Source: Fidelibacterota bacterium
GTDB taxonomy: Bacteria; Fidelibacterota; Marinisomatia; SCGC-AAA003-L08; D37C17
Reading direction: 5' to 3'
Length of the DNA stretch: 10,324 nt
Assembly: GCA_002707765.1 (NCBI GenBank)
Contig: PANV01000029.1
Location: forward strand, 1-10,324
In this document: positions 1-7,982 of the stretch, one piece after another
Numbering within the stretch: position 1 is the first letter of the stretch
How the letters are laid out: each line of letters begins with the position of its first letter
Made by a program: the position numbers and the translations under genes
The notes under the pieces: generated by a model
The model's database searches: none
Told to the model about the DNA's origin: nothing
The model's input: the letters and a program-made list of their open reading frames with translations, nothing else

Positions 1-256
1 GAAATTTGAAGGAATCTGCTTCTAGTACGAGAGGACCGAAGCGGACGAACCTCTAGTGTACCTGTTGTTATATCAATAGCATCGCAGGGTAGCTACGTTC
101 GGCAGGGATAAGCGCTGAAAGCATATAAGTGCGAAACCCATCCTAAGATAAGATTTCCCTGAAGACTTCCAGAAGAATACTGGTTTGATAGGCCACAGAT
201 GTAAGTACAGTAATGTATTTAGTCGAGTGGTACTAAGTAGTCGTTCGACTTGACTT
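1..256 (+). rRNA. rrl: 23S ribosomal RNA, 3' end (5' part outside window)
   Basis: This is the last ~256 bases of the large-subunit rRNA. The sarcin-ricin loop, where elongation factors bind, is seen at 24-38 (AGTACGAGAGGACCG). Downstream are other conserved domain VI blocks: GATAAGCGCTGAAAGCAT at 107-124, GCGAAACCCATCCTAAGAT from about 131, TTGATAGGCC at 184-193 and GGTACTAA at 229-236. The end is placed near 256 by matching the spacing from GGTACTAA to the end of E. coli 23S rRNA, so it is uncertain by a few bases. The gene is cut by the left edge of the window, not broken. Confidence 0.97.
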
Positions 257-321
257 CTTTTTATATTTTCTAGTTTTTATAGATAACAATATTATTTATG
301 ATTTAACCAATCATCAGATTT

Positions 322-438
322 TCCGGTGACTATAGTGCAAAGGATCCACCCGATCCCATTTCGAACTCGGAAGTTAAGCTTTGTTACGCCGATGGTACTT
401 CACGGGAGACCAGTGCGGGAGAGTAGGAAGTTGCCGGT
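322..438 (+). rRNA. rrf: 5S ribosomal RNA
   Basis: This is a complete 5S rRNA of about 117 bases, lying 65 bases after the 23S end. The closing helix I is visible: CCGGTGAC at 323-330 pairs over 8 positions (two of them G-U) with GTTGCCGG at 430-437. The conserved core CGAACTCGGAAGTTAAGC (362-379), GCCGATGGTACT and GGGAGAGTAGGAAG are all present. No tRNA is found in the 23S-5S spacer (257-321). The ends are set from the helix and could shift by one or two bases. Confidence 0.96.
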
Positions 439-446
439 ATATTAAT

Positions 447-480
447 AAAAGGGTTTAGTGTTAACATTAAACCCTTTTTT
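447..480 (+). terminator. Rho-independent terminator of the rRNA operon
   Basis: The stem GGGTTTAGTG (451-460) pairs with CATTAAACCC (465-474) through 10 positions including one G-U, around a four-base TTAA loop. The A run before it (447-450) and the T run after it (475-480) extend the stem and supply the uridine tract. It starts 9 bases after the 5S end and is the only clear hairpin terminator in the window, which separates the rRNA operon from the protein genes that follow. Confidence 0.93.
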
Positions 481-483
481 GTT

Positions 484-517
484 TGTATAGAATAATATTA
501 TTCGCCTAACTTATGGT
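484..517 (+). promoter_or_regulatory. Possible promoter region of the seven-gene run
   Basis: Only 37 bases lie between the terminator T tract and the first start codon, so any dedicated promoter must be here or overlap the terminator. TAGAAT at 488-493 matches five of six positions of a sigma-70 -10 box, and a perfect 12-base palindrome, AATAATATTATT, lies at 491-502. No convincing -35 box stands at the right spacing, and in DNA this AT-rich a -10 match is weak evidence. The promoter is inferred mainly from position. Confidence 0.25.
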
Positions 518-1726
518 ATGTTAAGATATATTTATATACTTGTTCACAATATTCTTCAATATTTTATTCCTTCTTTATTTCTAAGTTTTTTAATTTCTTG
601 TAATATAACTTTTAAAGAAAACTTTTTTAATGATGATATTATTGGTTATTATCTAAGTGCAGTTGATATTAATACAGGAGAGTCCAATGTTTTACTTTTT
701 GATTATGAATTAGATTTAGATTCTAATTGTGATTTAAATCTTCCTCAATATGTCAATATAAAATTTCAAATTGATGTAGATATTCCAGGATTTACCTCAG
801 GTAATGTTAATCTAGCTTCAGGAAATTTCTCACTATTCCCTAATTCTAACTTATCTAATCGTTCTTTTTCTTTTCGTAATACAGATATGAGTTTGGAACA
901 AACTTTTTTACCTGGTGGAGCTACCTTAGAAGGTGGAGATTATACATTTGATCCAATTGAAGGTTTATCTTCAGCAATAACATCTGGAGGAAGACTCCCT
1001 AATGGTACCTATTTTTTTAAATTTTCAATTAATGATTGTCCTGATGGGTATGTATGTAACTCAGAAATTAATAAAGAACTCAATTTATTTATTCCATCTT
1101 TTTTAAATTCAATTGCTCCAGGTTCTTCTTCTTTAGCAGATACATTATTTAACCAAGTTAGTATTCCTTTTCCTGTTTTTCAGTGGAATTCAGATTACTG
1201 TAGTAACTGTTCTAATTATTCCATAAGAATATGTGAATTTAAAGGTAATGTTCATTCTACTTTAGAAGATGCAATCAATGATATTTCAATCTTGCCTACT
1301 GGTTCTGGATTTTTTGATATTGGTTCTCCTACTTCTAATATTTTTCAATATCCTTCTTCAGGTTTTCAAATTTTAAATGAAGGTTCAACTTATGTTTGGA
1401 AAGTTAAAAGATCATATCAGACTACTAATGGAATTATTGAAGAATTTAGTATACCGTTTGTTTTTAAAATGATGGATAATCAACCAATTGAATCACCCAA
1501 AAATCTAATGGTAAATCAAAGTAAACTTTTAAAAATTAAAAATTTAATTGGCGACATAAAGTTTAATGAAATTTTTGATGAAAATAACGGTCTTTTAAAA
1601 GATTTTGATTTTACATCTGTCCAAATTATCTTAAATACTGTTGAAAAAAATGAAGATTATTTGGATGAATTATTAGAATTAATTAATTCATCTGAAATTG
1701 AGATAATTGAGGTAGAGGTTGAGTAA
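518..1726 (+). CDS. Predicted outer-envelope lipoprotein with a fibronectin-III-like segment
   Basis: I do not recognise a named family. The N-terminus has one basic residue, a long hydrophobic stretch and a lipobox, L-I-S-C, with the cysteine at residue 28, so the protein is probably lipid-anchored after signal peptidase II cleavage. No other Met precedes the lipobox, which supports this start, although no ribosome binding site is seen. Residues about 40-190 are rich in beta-forming segments. Residues about 192-318 (PVFQW, then YSIRICEF, then STYVWKVKRSY) look like a fibronectin-III or similar beta-sandwich of the kind found in secreted FCB proteins. Cysteines at 174/180 and 228/231/239 could form disulfides. 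The tail from about 335 is acidic and probably helical. It is the first gene after the rRNA terminator and overlaps the FecR gene by 8 bases, suggesting coupled translation. Location is well supported, function unknown. Confidence 0.85.
   Translation: MLRYIYILVHNILQYFIPSLFLSFLISCNITFKENFFNDDIIGYYLSAVDINTGESNVLLFDYELDLDSNCDLNLPQYVNIKFQIDVDIPGFTSGNVNLASGNFSLFPNSNLSNRSFSFRNTDMSLEQTFLPGGATLEGGDYTFDPIEGLSSAITSGGRLPNGTYFFKFSINDCPDGYVCNSEINKELNLFIPSFLNSIAPGSSSLADTLFNQVSIPFPVFQWNSDYCSNCSNYSIRICEFKGNVHSTLEDAINDISILPTGSGFFDIGSPTSNIFQYPSSGFQILNEGSTYVWKVKRSYQTTNGIIEEFSIPFVFKMMDNQPIESPKNLMVNQSKLLKIKNLIGDIKFNEIFDENNGLLKDFDFTSVQIILNTVEKNEDYLDELLELINSSEIEIIEVEVE
1709..1721 (+). promoter_or_regulatory. Shine-Dalgarno-like GAGGT before a TTG start
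   Basis: GAGGT at 1709-1713 lies five bases before the TTG at 1719-1721. It is inside the end of the upstream lipoprotein gene and is the only SD-like motif near any start in the window. In the FecR reading frame a TAG stop lies at 1713-1715, so TTG is the first possible start, and the next in-frame ATG (codon 68) would remove the signal peptide and part of the domain. The motif may partly be chance, since it encodes Glu-Val-Glu of the upstream protein. Confidence 0.45.
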
Positions 1727-2498
1727 TAATAAGCTATATTTATTTGTAGTTTTTATTTTTTCTAGCTGCTTAATTTCAACAGAAGTAGCTATAGTTACGA
1801 AAAATAATGGTAGTGTTAAATATAAAAAAGAAAATTCAAAAAGATTTACTAATAAAATTAACTCAGGATTTGAATTATTTAATAATGATCTATTAGTTAC
1901 AGGCAATGATGGATTTATTATGTTTGCTTATTTGGATGATGGTTCATTAATTAAAGTCCATAAAGATTCAGAAGTTATTGTTGATGGAAATTTAAATAAT
2001 AAGATAATAAATAAGCAGGTTCTAATAAATGACGGTTTTATAAAGTTTAATATAAAAAAACAAAAGCAAAATGAGTTTAAGATTGTAACTCCAACATCTG
2101 TTGCTTCTGTTAAAGGAACAATTTTTTATATAGATACTTCATCTGATGGAGATGTTTTTTATGGATTTGATGGTGAAGTAGAAGTACAAAATCTAGCATC
2201 TAATGAAATTTCTTCGTTGACGCAGAACAAAAAACTCACTTCTTTACAAGATGGTACAATGGAAATTGAAAATATTGTTGAAGAAGATATTGAATATATA
2301 GTTCAAGTTCAACAAGAATCAGGAATTGAACTAGATGAAATTCAAGAAATTAATGATTTTGAAGAACAACAACCTGATATTAATAATCAGCAAGGCACTG
2401 GCAATGTTGAAACAGAGGAAATCCAAAATGTTATAATTACTTTTACTGATGAAAATGGTCAGCAAAAACAAATCATAATAAAGTTTGTTGAAAAATAA
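1719..2498 (+). CDS. Secreted FecR-domain protein with acidic, Gln-rich tail
   Basis: The FecR domain (PF04773) spans about residues 24-158. Its signature parts are in order: an opening strand AIVTKNNGSVKY (24-35), LLVTGNDGFIMFAYLDDGS (58-76), a short basic-residue region, then INDGFIKFNI and the hallmark TPTSVASVKGT at 124-134 followed by FDGEVEV. In classical FecR this domain is the periplasmic part of an anti-sigma factor; here there is no cytoplasmic domain or internal membrane helix, only an N-terminal signal (residues about 5-20). So it is a free or membrane-anchored periplasmic version, as is common in FCB and spirochaete genomes. Cys17 (FSSC) could be a poor lipobox. The last 80 residues are rich in Glu, Gln and Asn and end in two beta strands around a DENGQQ turn. 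The TTG start is forced by an in-frame stop just upstream. It is followed 3 bases later by the outer-membrane gene. The role is inferred to be envelope scaffolding or ligand sensing. Confidence 0.88.
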   Translation: MSNNKLYLFVVFIFSSCLISTEVAIVTKNNGSVKYKKENSKRFTNKINSGFELFNNDLLVTGNDGFIMFAYLDDGSLIKVHKDSEVIVDGNLNNKIINKQVLINDGFIKFNIKKQKQNEFKIVTPTSVASVKGTIFYIDTSSDGDVFYGFDGEVEVQNLASNEISSLTQNKKLTSLQDGTMEIENIVEEDIEYIVQVQQESGIELDEIQEINDFEEQQPDINNQQGTGNVETEEIQNVIITFTDENGQQKQIIIKFVEK

Positions 2499-2501
2499 TT
2501 T

Positions 2502-5500
2502 ATGTATAAAATTTTAATTATATTATTTTTTAATATTTTATTATCTCAAAGTATAAATCATGAACCAATTAAAAATATCAAAGAAAATTCAGATATTAAA
2601 ATTGAAGTATTTATTGATTTACAAGCTAGTGAAATAAAAACATTTGAATTATACTATAAAAATAGCTCTCAGGATGGTTATTTTAAACAAAACTTTTTTT
2701 CAGATGATAATATTTATTTTTATTCAAATATCCCATCTAATTTTGTGATTGATAAAGATATTTACTATTATATTTTATTAGAGACTAAAACTAATATTTT
2801 AACATTACCACAAATAGATCCACAATTAAATCCATTTAGAATAAATGTTTTAAAGGAAGTTATTAATAATAATAAATATACTTATGAGAATGAAATTAGC
2901 AATATAAATATAATTTCACCAGAATATGATGAAAATGTTTTACCAGAAAACTTTATTATATCTGTATCTTATTATGAATATGATAATTTAAATATAGATT
3001 CAATCAAAGTTTTTTTAGATGATATTGATATAACTTCTAAAACTAATATTAAACAGAATTATTTAATTTACATTCCTCAGAAAAAAATTAATACAGGTTT
3101 ACATAAGGTAAAAATTCTTATACCCAATAATGAAAATTCATTTTATGATCCAGTAATATGGATGTTTAATATTGTAGAAAAATATGAAAAACAAAATTTT
3201 AATTATTTTGGAAAGATATGGACAGATTTTACAGGTAATGAAATAGATGGTTTAAACTCATCATATAATACTTCAAACTTTAATTTAACAGCAAATACTG
3301 AATGGATGAATTTCAATTTGAAAAGTAGGTATAATTCACTAGATAATGATTTTGAACAAGCAAAGAATAGATATAGTTTACGAATGAAGAATAAATTTTT
3401 AGTCATTGATTATGGAGATTTTTATCCTCAATTTGACCAACTATCTCTTAATGGAAATAGGGTAAGGGGTGTTGGATTTAATTTTAAATCAAAATTCATT
3501 CAGTTAAATCTCGTAAAAGGAGAATTAAATAGAGCAATTCAAGGTAGTGCTAATGAAGCATTCGATTTAAGTTATTCAACAGAATATAGCGAAGAACAAG
3601 GACAGGATTTTAATCAACTAAATATAGCCAGAAGTGGTTATGCATTTCAAAATGAACTTTCAGGCTTACGTATGAGTTTTGGTAGAGAAGATAAATTTAA
3701 TTGGGGTTTAAATTTAGTAAAAGTAAAAGACAATATTAATTCAGTTAGAAGTACCCTTAAAGGTGCAATAATTAATTTAGATGCTATAACAAATCAGTTT
3801 AGCTCTGATCAGTTTATTGATTTTAATAATAATGATTTTTTTGATCCTGATGAAGATGAACTTTATTTGGATACAAAGCTAAATGGTAATGATGGAGTTT
3901 GGGATGATGAACAATCTTTTAGTAATATCAATGAATTTTTAGTTAATGAAGTTAATACCGTTTTAGTTGGTTATTGTATAGATAATCCCGATGAGGTGGA
4001 TATATGTGATAATTGTTATGAGGATTCTTGTCCAATTAAACAAAATATAATTAGTATTGAAATTTTAGAAGAAAATTTAGATTATGTTCTTACCCAGGTA
4101 AATTTGTTTAATGATCTTGATATTAATTTAAATTATTTGGATGATAATTGGTTTTCAGGTACTCCAAAAGATAATCTAGTTTTGGGAACAGATTTTAAAG
4201 TTAATTCAAATAAATTTAAAGTAAACGGAAGTATTGCATTTAGTACTTTAAATGACAATATTTGGTATCCTGTAACTACAAAAAATGAACTTGATACCAT
4301 ACTTGATGATTTTGAAGATTGTTATGTTGGTAGAACATATTCTAATGAATTTCCTGCTAATTATTATTGGTTAGATTGTATTGCATATGATATTAATGGC
4401 ATTGAAATTCCTTTAATTTATAACGAAATTGGAGCATCATTAGAAGATTTCCCTGACCCTGAAGATTTAAGTGATTTAATGCATTTTAATCCTGTCAATA
4501 TGATTCCCAATATTCCATCTTTTTTAAATGATGAATACGATAGCAAATTTTCAGATATTTTAAATTATCCTGAAGTTGCTTATGACTTTAATGTTAGACT
4601 AAATTATCCAAATCAAAATTTTTATTTTGGAATTAAAAAAGTTGGTTCTGAATTTAATTCATTTGCCAATTCGTACTTGCAAAGTGATACTCAAGAGAAA
4701 TTTATAAATAATAGATTTAAGTTACTTAACAATAGAATGTATTTATCTTTAAATTGGAAGTCAATTAATAATGGACTCAGTTCTGAAATTAGCTCATCTA
4801 ATTCAGATAAATATGATTTAATTATAAGTTATTATCCTAGAAAAAATTTGCCGAATCTTAATTTGAATTATGGATCGTATGATAAAAATAGTGGCTTATA
4901 TTTTGAAGAAATAGATAATAACTTAGGGTTTTGTGATGACGAAGCTATTATAACTGAAAATGAATGTCCTAATAATCAATGGAATCAAAATGAAAATTAT
5001 GGTTCGGTTATTAATATAACAGATAATAGAATAATTACACAAACCAACAATATGAGTTTGACTCTTAGTCAGAATTTAACTTTTTGGGATACTAATCATA
5101 ATTTTTCACTATCAGTATTTAAATCCGATACAGATGATATTTTATATAGAGATAGAATATTAGAAAATATTGATTATATTTCTCCTCAATCAACTTCTAA
5201 TAATACTAATTTTTCAATAAAGAGTTATATCAACTCTTTTTTAAGTACTGATTTTTATTTTTCTAATAGTGAATATACGTTTTCAAATGAAATTTCATCT
5301 GCTTTCCAAGAACAGGATGTTATTACAACAAGGTTAGGAATAAATTATAATAAAAATAAAATAATTGAAAAAATTGGTACTTCAATTGATTATGCATCAG
5401 GAGATGGTACATCTCCATATAATCAATATGGATTAAAATTATTACTTGATTTAAAATTTTCAAAAAATTTACTCTTGAATATAAATATGAGATATTACAA

Positions 5501-5570
5501 TAGATCAATTCCAAATGATGCTGATTATAAGAATTCTATTGTAAAAGCTAATCTATCATATAATTTTTAA
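2502..5570 (+). CDS. Large outer-membrane beta-barrel protein with N-terminal Ig-like domains
   Basis: No named family is recognised. Residues 1-16 form a short signal peptide (hydrophobic core ending LLSQ). Residues about 20-225 look like two beta-sandwich domains, the second starting near NIISPEYDENVLP and ending DPVIWMFNI. From about residue 233 (FGKIWTDF) the protein alternates polar and aromatic/aliphatic residues in strand-turn-strand fashion, including a GDFYPQFDQLSLNGNRVRG segment of the type seen in FCB barrels, and it ends ANLSYNF with a C-terminal Phe, the usual outer-membrane insertion signal. Putative long loops carry an EF-hand-like acidic loop (D440, N442, N444, D448, D450, E451) and cysteine groups (492, 502, 505, 510, and a later pair in LGFCDD...NECPNN). 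The gene lies 3 bases after the FecR gene and 9 before the cyclase. There is no TonB box or plug domain that I can see. Outer-membrane location is well supported; the substrate is unknown. Confidence 0.85.
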   Translation: MYKILIILFFNILLSQSINHEPIKNIKENSDIKIEVFIDLQASEIKTFELYYKNSSQDGYFKQNFFSDDNIYFYSNIPSNFVIDKDIYYYILLETKTNILTLPQIDPQLNPFRINVLKEVINNNKYTYENEISNINIISPEYDENVLPENFIISVSYYEYDNLNIDSIKVFLDDIDITSKTNIKQNYLIYIPQKKINTGLHKVKILIPNNENSFYDPVIWMFNIVEKYEKQNFNYFGKIWTDFTGNEIDGLNSSYNTSNFNLTANTEWMNFNLKSRYNSLDNDFEQAKNRYSLRMKNKFLVIDYGDFYPQFDQLSLNGNRVRGVGFNFKSKFIQLNLVKGELNRAIQGSANEAFDLSYSTEYSEEQGQDFNQLNIARSGYAFQNELSGLRMSFGREDKFNWGLNLVKVKDNINSVRSTLKGAIINLDAITNQFSSDQFIDFNNNDFFDPDEDELYLDTKLNGNDGVWDDEQSFSNINEFLVNEVNTVLVGYCIDNPDEVDICDNCYEDSCPIKQNIISIEILEENLDYVLTQVNLFNDLDINLNYLDDNWFSGTPKDNLVLGTDFKVNSNKFKVNGSIAFSTLNDNIWYPVTTKNELDTILDDFEDCYVGRTYSNEFPANYYWLDCIAYDINGIEIPLIYNEIGASLEDFPDPEDLSDLMHFNPVNMIPNIPSFLNDEYDSKFSDILNYPEVAYDFNVRLNYPNQNFYFGIKKVGSEFNSFANSYLQSDTQEKFINNRFKLLNNRMYLSLNWKSINNGLSSEISSSNSDKYDLIISYYPRKNLPNLNLNYGSYDKNSGLYFEEIDNNLGFCDDEAIITENECPNNQWNQNENYGSVINITDNRIITQTNNMSLTLSQNLTFWDTNHNFSLSVFKSDTDDILYRDRILENIDYISPQSTSNNTNFSIKSYINSFLSTDFYFSNSEYTFSNEISSAFQEQDVITTRLGINYNKNKIIEKIGTSIDYASGDGTSPYNQYGLKLLLDLKFSKNLLLNINMRYYNRSIPNDADYKNSIVKANLSYNF

Positions 5571-5579
5571 CGAAATTTT

Positions 5580-7970
5580 ATGAAAAGATTTAATTTTAAA
5601 ATAATAGTTGTAGCATTAATATCTATTTTTATAAATCTTGCTTTACACAATTTTGGTGTGTATAGTTTACTTGAAACAAAATTATATGATTTTAGATTTA
5701 AACTTAGGGGACCATTAATTGATTCAAAAAATAAATCTGAAATAGTTTTAGTTGAAATCGATGATGAAGCCTATAGATTAATTCCTGAACCATATCCATA
5801 TCCCAGAGGAAATGTTTGGGCTAGAGCTGTGAAAAATTTAACTAATGCTGGTGCAAAAGTAATAGCCTTTGATATCCAATTTGATTCTGATGATTTTTCA
5901 TCAATAATTTTTGAAAAAAAAAGTTTTTCAGATTGTAACTCATGTGATTATTTAAATCAAGATGATGAGTTTAGAAAATCTATAGAATATGCTAAAGATA
6001 AGGGTACAAAGATTATTCTTGCATCAAAAATTGGTTTTGAACCTAATAGAATTCCCAGTACTTATTTAATAACCCCAAATGATTTAATCATGAAATCTAA
6101 TCCAATAATCGGTTTAGTTGACCATGAAGTAGATGCAATAGATAATGTGAGTAGAAGATATTCAGTTTTTAATGTTGTACCTTCTGATCCTAAAAATAAA
6201 TATTTATCTTTTGGATTACAGACTGCATTAGCTTATCTAGATTTAGATAACGAAAATAGCGAAATCATCCAAGATATTGATAATGATTTATTAAAGGTGA
6301 ATGGCTTGTCAATTATAGCATATAGAAAAGAGGCATCTTTTTTGATAAACTATTATGGTCCTCCTTCTTCAACATACGAACCATCAACTTTTAGACGATA
6401 TTCAATATCTCAGATTATTGATAATCATGATTATAGATTGTTGGGGGAAGTTGAAGGTGAAGATGGTAATTGGATGGATATGTACATAAATGAAGAAAAT
6501 GAGTTTTATCCAATTTTTAAAAACAGAAGTCCATTTAAAGATAAAATAGTTATTATAGGGTCAGTATTAAAAGAGGATCATGATTTTAATGAAACTCCTT
6601 TTTTCAATTTTAATAATGATGAATATCCTACTCCTGGTCTTGAATTTCATGCAAATGCTACTCAACAACTTATAGATGGAAAATATATTAAAGTACCTAC
6701 AAAATCACTCAATTTAACGTATGATTCTTTTTTTTATCATTTGTCATTAATTATAATATGTGTTTTTGTTACACTATTAATTTCTAATAATCCTTATATT
6801 CTTATAACAGTTCCATCTGTATTTTTTTTATGTTCATTATGGTTTTCATTTTCAATTGGTTTATTTATTGATGACCAATTATGGTTTATAAAAAAAATAT
6901 TTCAATTATTTTCTGATAGCCCTGAGTATTTTCTAAAAACTTACAATGGATTAAGTCCATTATATTTAGTTCCAATATGTTTCCCTATTGGAACTATTAT
7001 TATAACCTATGGTATAAATATTTCTTATAATTTATTTAATGAACAAAAAAATAAATTATTTTTAAAAGAAACATTTGGAAGATATTTATCTCCAAAATTA
7101 ATTGATGACTTATATGAAAGTAAGAAAGTACCTGAATTAGGTGGCCAGAGTGGAATTAGAACTGCATTTTTTTCTGATATTGCTTCATTTTCAACAATTG
7201 CAGAACAACTTTCTGCATCTGAACTAGTTGATTTATTGAATGAATATTTATCTGAACAAACAGAAATTTTGTTATCTAATAAAGGTACGCTTGATAAATA
7301 TCAAGGGGACGCAATAATTGCTTTTTTTGGTGCACCGATTTTTTCAGACGATCATGCAAAACAAGCAATAGACACAGGTATTTGCTTGCAAGATAATTTG
7401 ATTTCTTTAAAACAACGTTGGAAAAATGATATTAAAAAATGGCCAGAAGATGTTTTAAAGATGAAAATTAGAATAGGAGTAAATTCAGGTGAAATGGTTA
7501 CTGGCAATATGGGTTCTAAGCTAAATATGAATTATACTATGATGGGAGAGGAAGTAAATTTAGCTTCTAGATTAGAGTCTGGTGCAAAATTTTATGGTAT
7601 TAAATTTCATGCAACTTATGAAACTTTGAAAAAAGCAGGTTTAAATAATTATTATTGGAGATATATAGATAGAGTTACTTTTAAAGGTTTTACAGAATGG
7701 AGACAAACTGTTGAAATATTTAGTTTTAGAGATAAAAATGATAATAATTTATCAAAATTAATCAATTTTTTTCATAAAGGCTTAAATCATTTTTATAATA
7801 GGAATTGGAATCAAGCCATAAAAGAATTTTCCAAAAGTATAGAATATGAAAAATTTTTTAATGATGAGGATATAAATCCAAGTAATATTTTTATCGAAAG
7901 ATGTAATAAATTTATAAGCAATCCACCACCTGAAAAGTGGGATGGACATTTTAGATTAGAAAAAAAATAA
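5580..7970 (+). CDS. CHASE2-domain class III adenylate cyclase (membrane sensor)
   Basis: It is predicted to make cyclic AMP from ATP at the inner membrane in response to an extracytoplasmic signal. One N-terminal membrane helix (about 8-24) is followed by a CHASE2 sensor domain (about 28-378; EIVLVEIDDEAY, GAKVIAFDIQF, KDKIVIIGSV, TPGLEFHANATQQLI). Membrane helices follow at about 387-402, 405-430 and 461-482, then the FGRYLSP motif (499-505) leading into the cyclase domain. Catalytic residues are complete: metal-binding D533 (FSDIASFS) and D577 (KYQGD), purine-binding K573 and T653, and transition-state N660 and R664 (VNLASR). The Lys/Thr pair is typical of class IIIb adenylate rather than guanylate cyclases. 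The C-terminal tail (about 742-796) is TPR-like and ends PPPEKWDGHFRLEKK, a common ending in this subfamily. A loop of about 30 residues between the last two helices is longer than I would expect. Cyclase assignment is firm; cAMP over cGMP is inference from residues. Confidence 0.95.
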   Translation: MKRFNFKIIVVALISIFINLALHNFGVYSLLETKLYDFRFKLRGPLIDSKNKSEIVLVEIDDEAYRLIPEPYPYPRGNVWARAVKNLTNAGAKVIAFDIQFDSDDFSSIIFEKKSFSDCNSCDYLNQDDEFRKSIEYAKDKGTKIILASKIGFEPNRIPSTYLITPNDLIMKSNPIIGLVDHEVDAIDNVSRRYSVFNVVPSDPKNKYLSFGLQTALAYLDLDNENSEIIQDIDNDLLKVNGLSIIAYRKEASFLINYYGPPSSTYEPSTFRRYSISQIIDNHDYRLLGEVEGEDGNWMDMYINEENEFYPIFKNRSPFKDKIVIIGSVLKEDHDFNETPFFNFNNDEYPTPGLEFHANATQQLIDGKYIKVPTKSLNLTYDSFFYHLSLIIICVFVTLLISNNPYILITVPSVFFLCSLWFSFSIGLFIDDQLWFIKKIFQLFSDSPEYFLKTYNGLSPLYLVPICFPIGTIIITYGINISYNLFNEQKNKLFLKETFGRYLSPKLIDDLYESKKVPELGGQSGIRTAFFSDIASFSTIAEQLSASELVDLLNEYLSEQTEILLSNKGTLDKYQGDAIIAFFGAPIFSDDHAKQAIDTGICLQDNLISLKQRWKNDIKKWPEDVLKMKIRIGVNSGEMVTGNMGSKLNMNYTMMGEEVNLASRLESGAKFYGIKFHATYETLKKAGLNNYYWRYIDRVTFKGFTEWRQTVEIFSFRDKNDNNLSKLINFFHKGLNHFYNRNWNQAIKEFSKSIEYEKFFNDEDINPSNIFIERCNKFISNPPPEKWDGHFRLEKK

Positions 7971-7982
7971 AACAACAATTAT

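Noticed and set aside
257..321. Possible tRNA in the 23S-5S spacer
   Set aside because: The spacer is only about 65 bases, lacks a TTCGANTC-type T-loop and CCA end, and forms no cloverleaf that I can see.
1732..1790. Lipoprotein signal in the FecR protein (Cys17)
   Set aside because: The sequence before the Cys is F-S-S, a poor lipobox with Phe at -3, so I call it secreted, anchoring undecided, instead of a lipoprotein.
1688..1906. Antisense open frame of 72 codons on the minus strand
   Set aside because: It overlaps the ends of two well-supported plus-strand genes, has no family motif, and its composition is what a complement of AT-rich coding DNA gives.
3203..3406. Antisense open frame of 67 codons inside the outer-membrane gene
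   Set aside because: It is wholly inside a long, signal-peptide-bearing plus-strand gene and has no recognisable domain or leader.
5323..5514. Antisense open frame of 63 codons near the end of the outer-membrane gene
   Set aside because: It is opposite the C-terminal barrel strands and shows only low-complexity Leu/Tyr/Phe content, with no independent support.
5905..5925. Run of nine A residues in the cyclase gene as a programmed frameshift site
   Set aside because: The reading frame stays open with clear CHASE2 similarity on both sides; such runs are expected in DNA this AT-rich.
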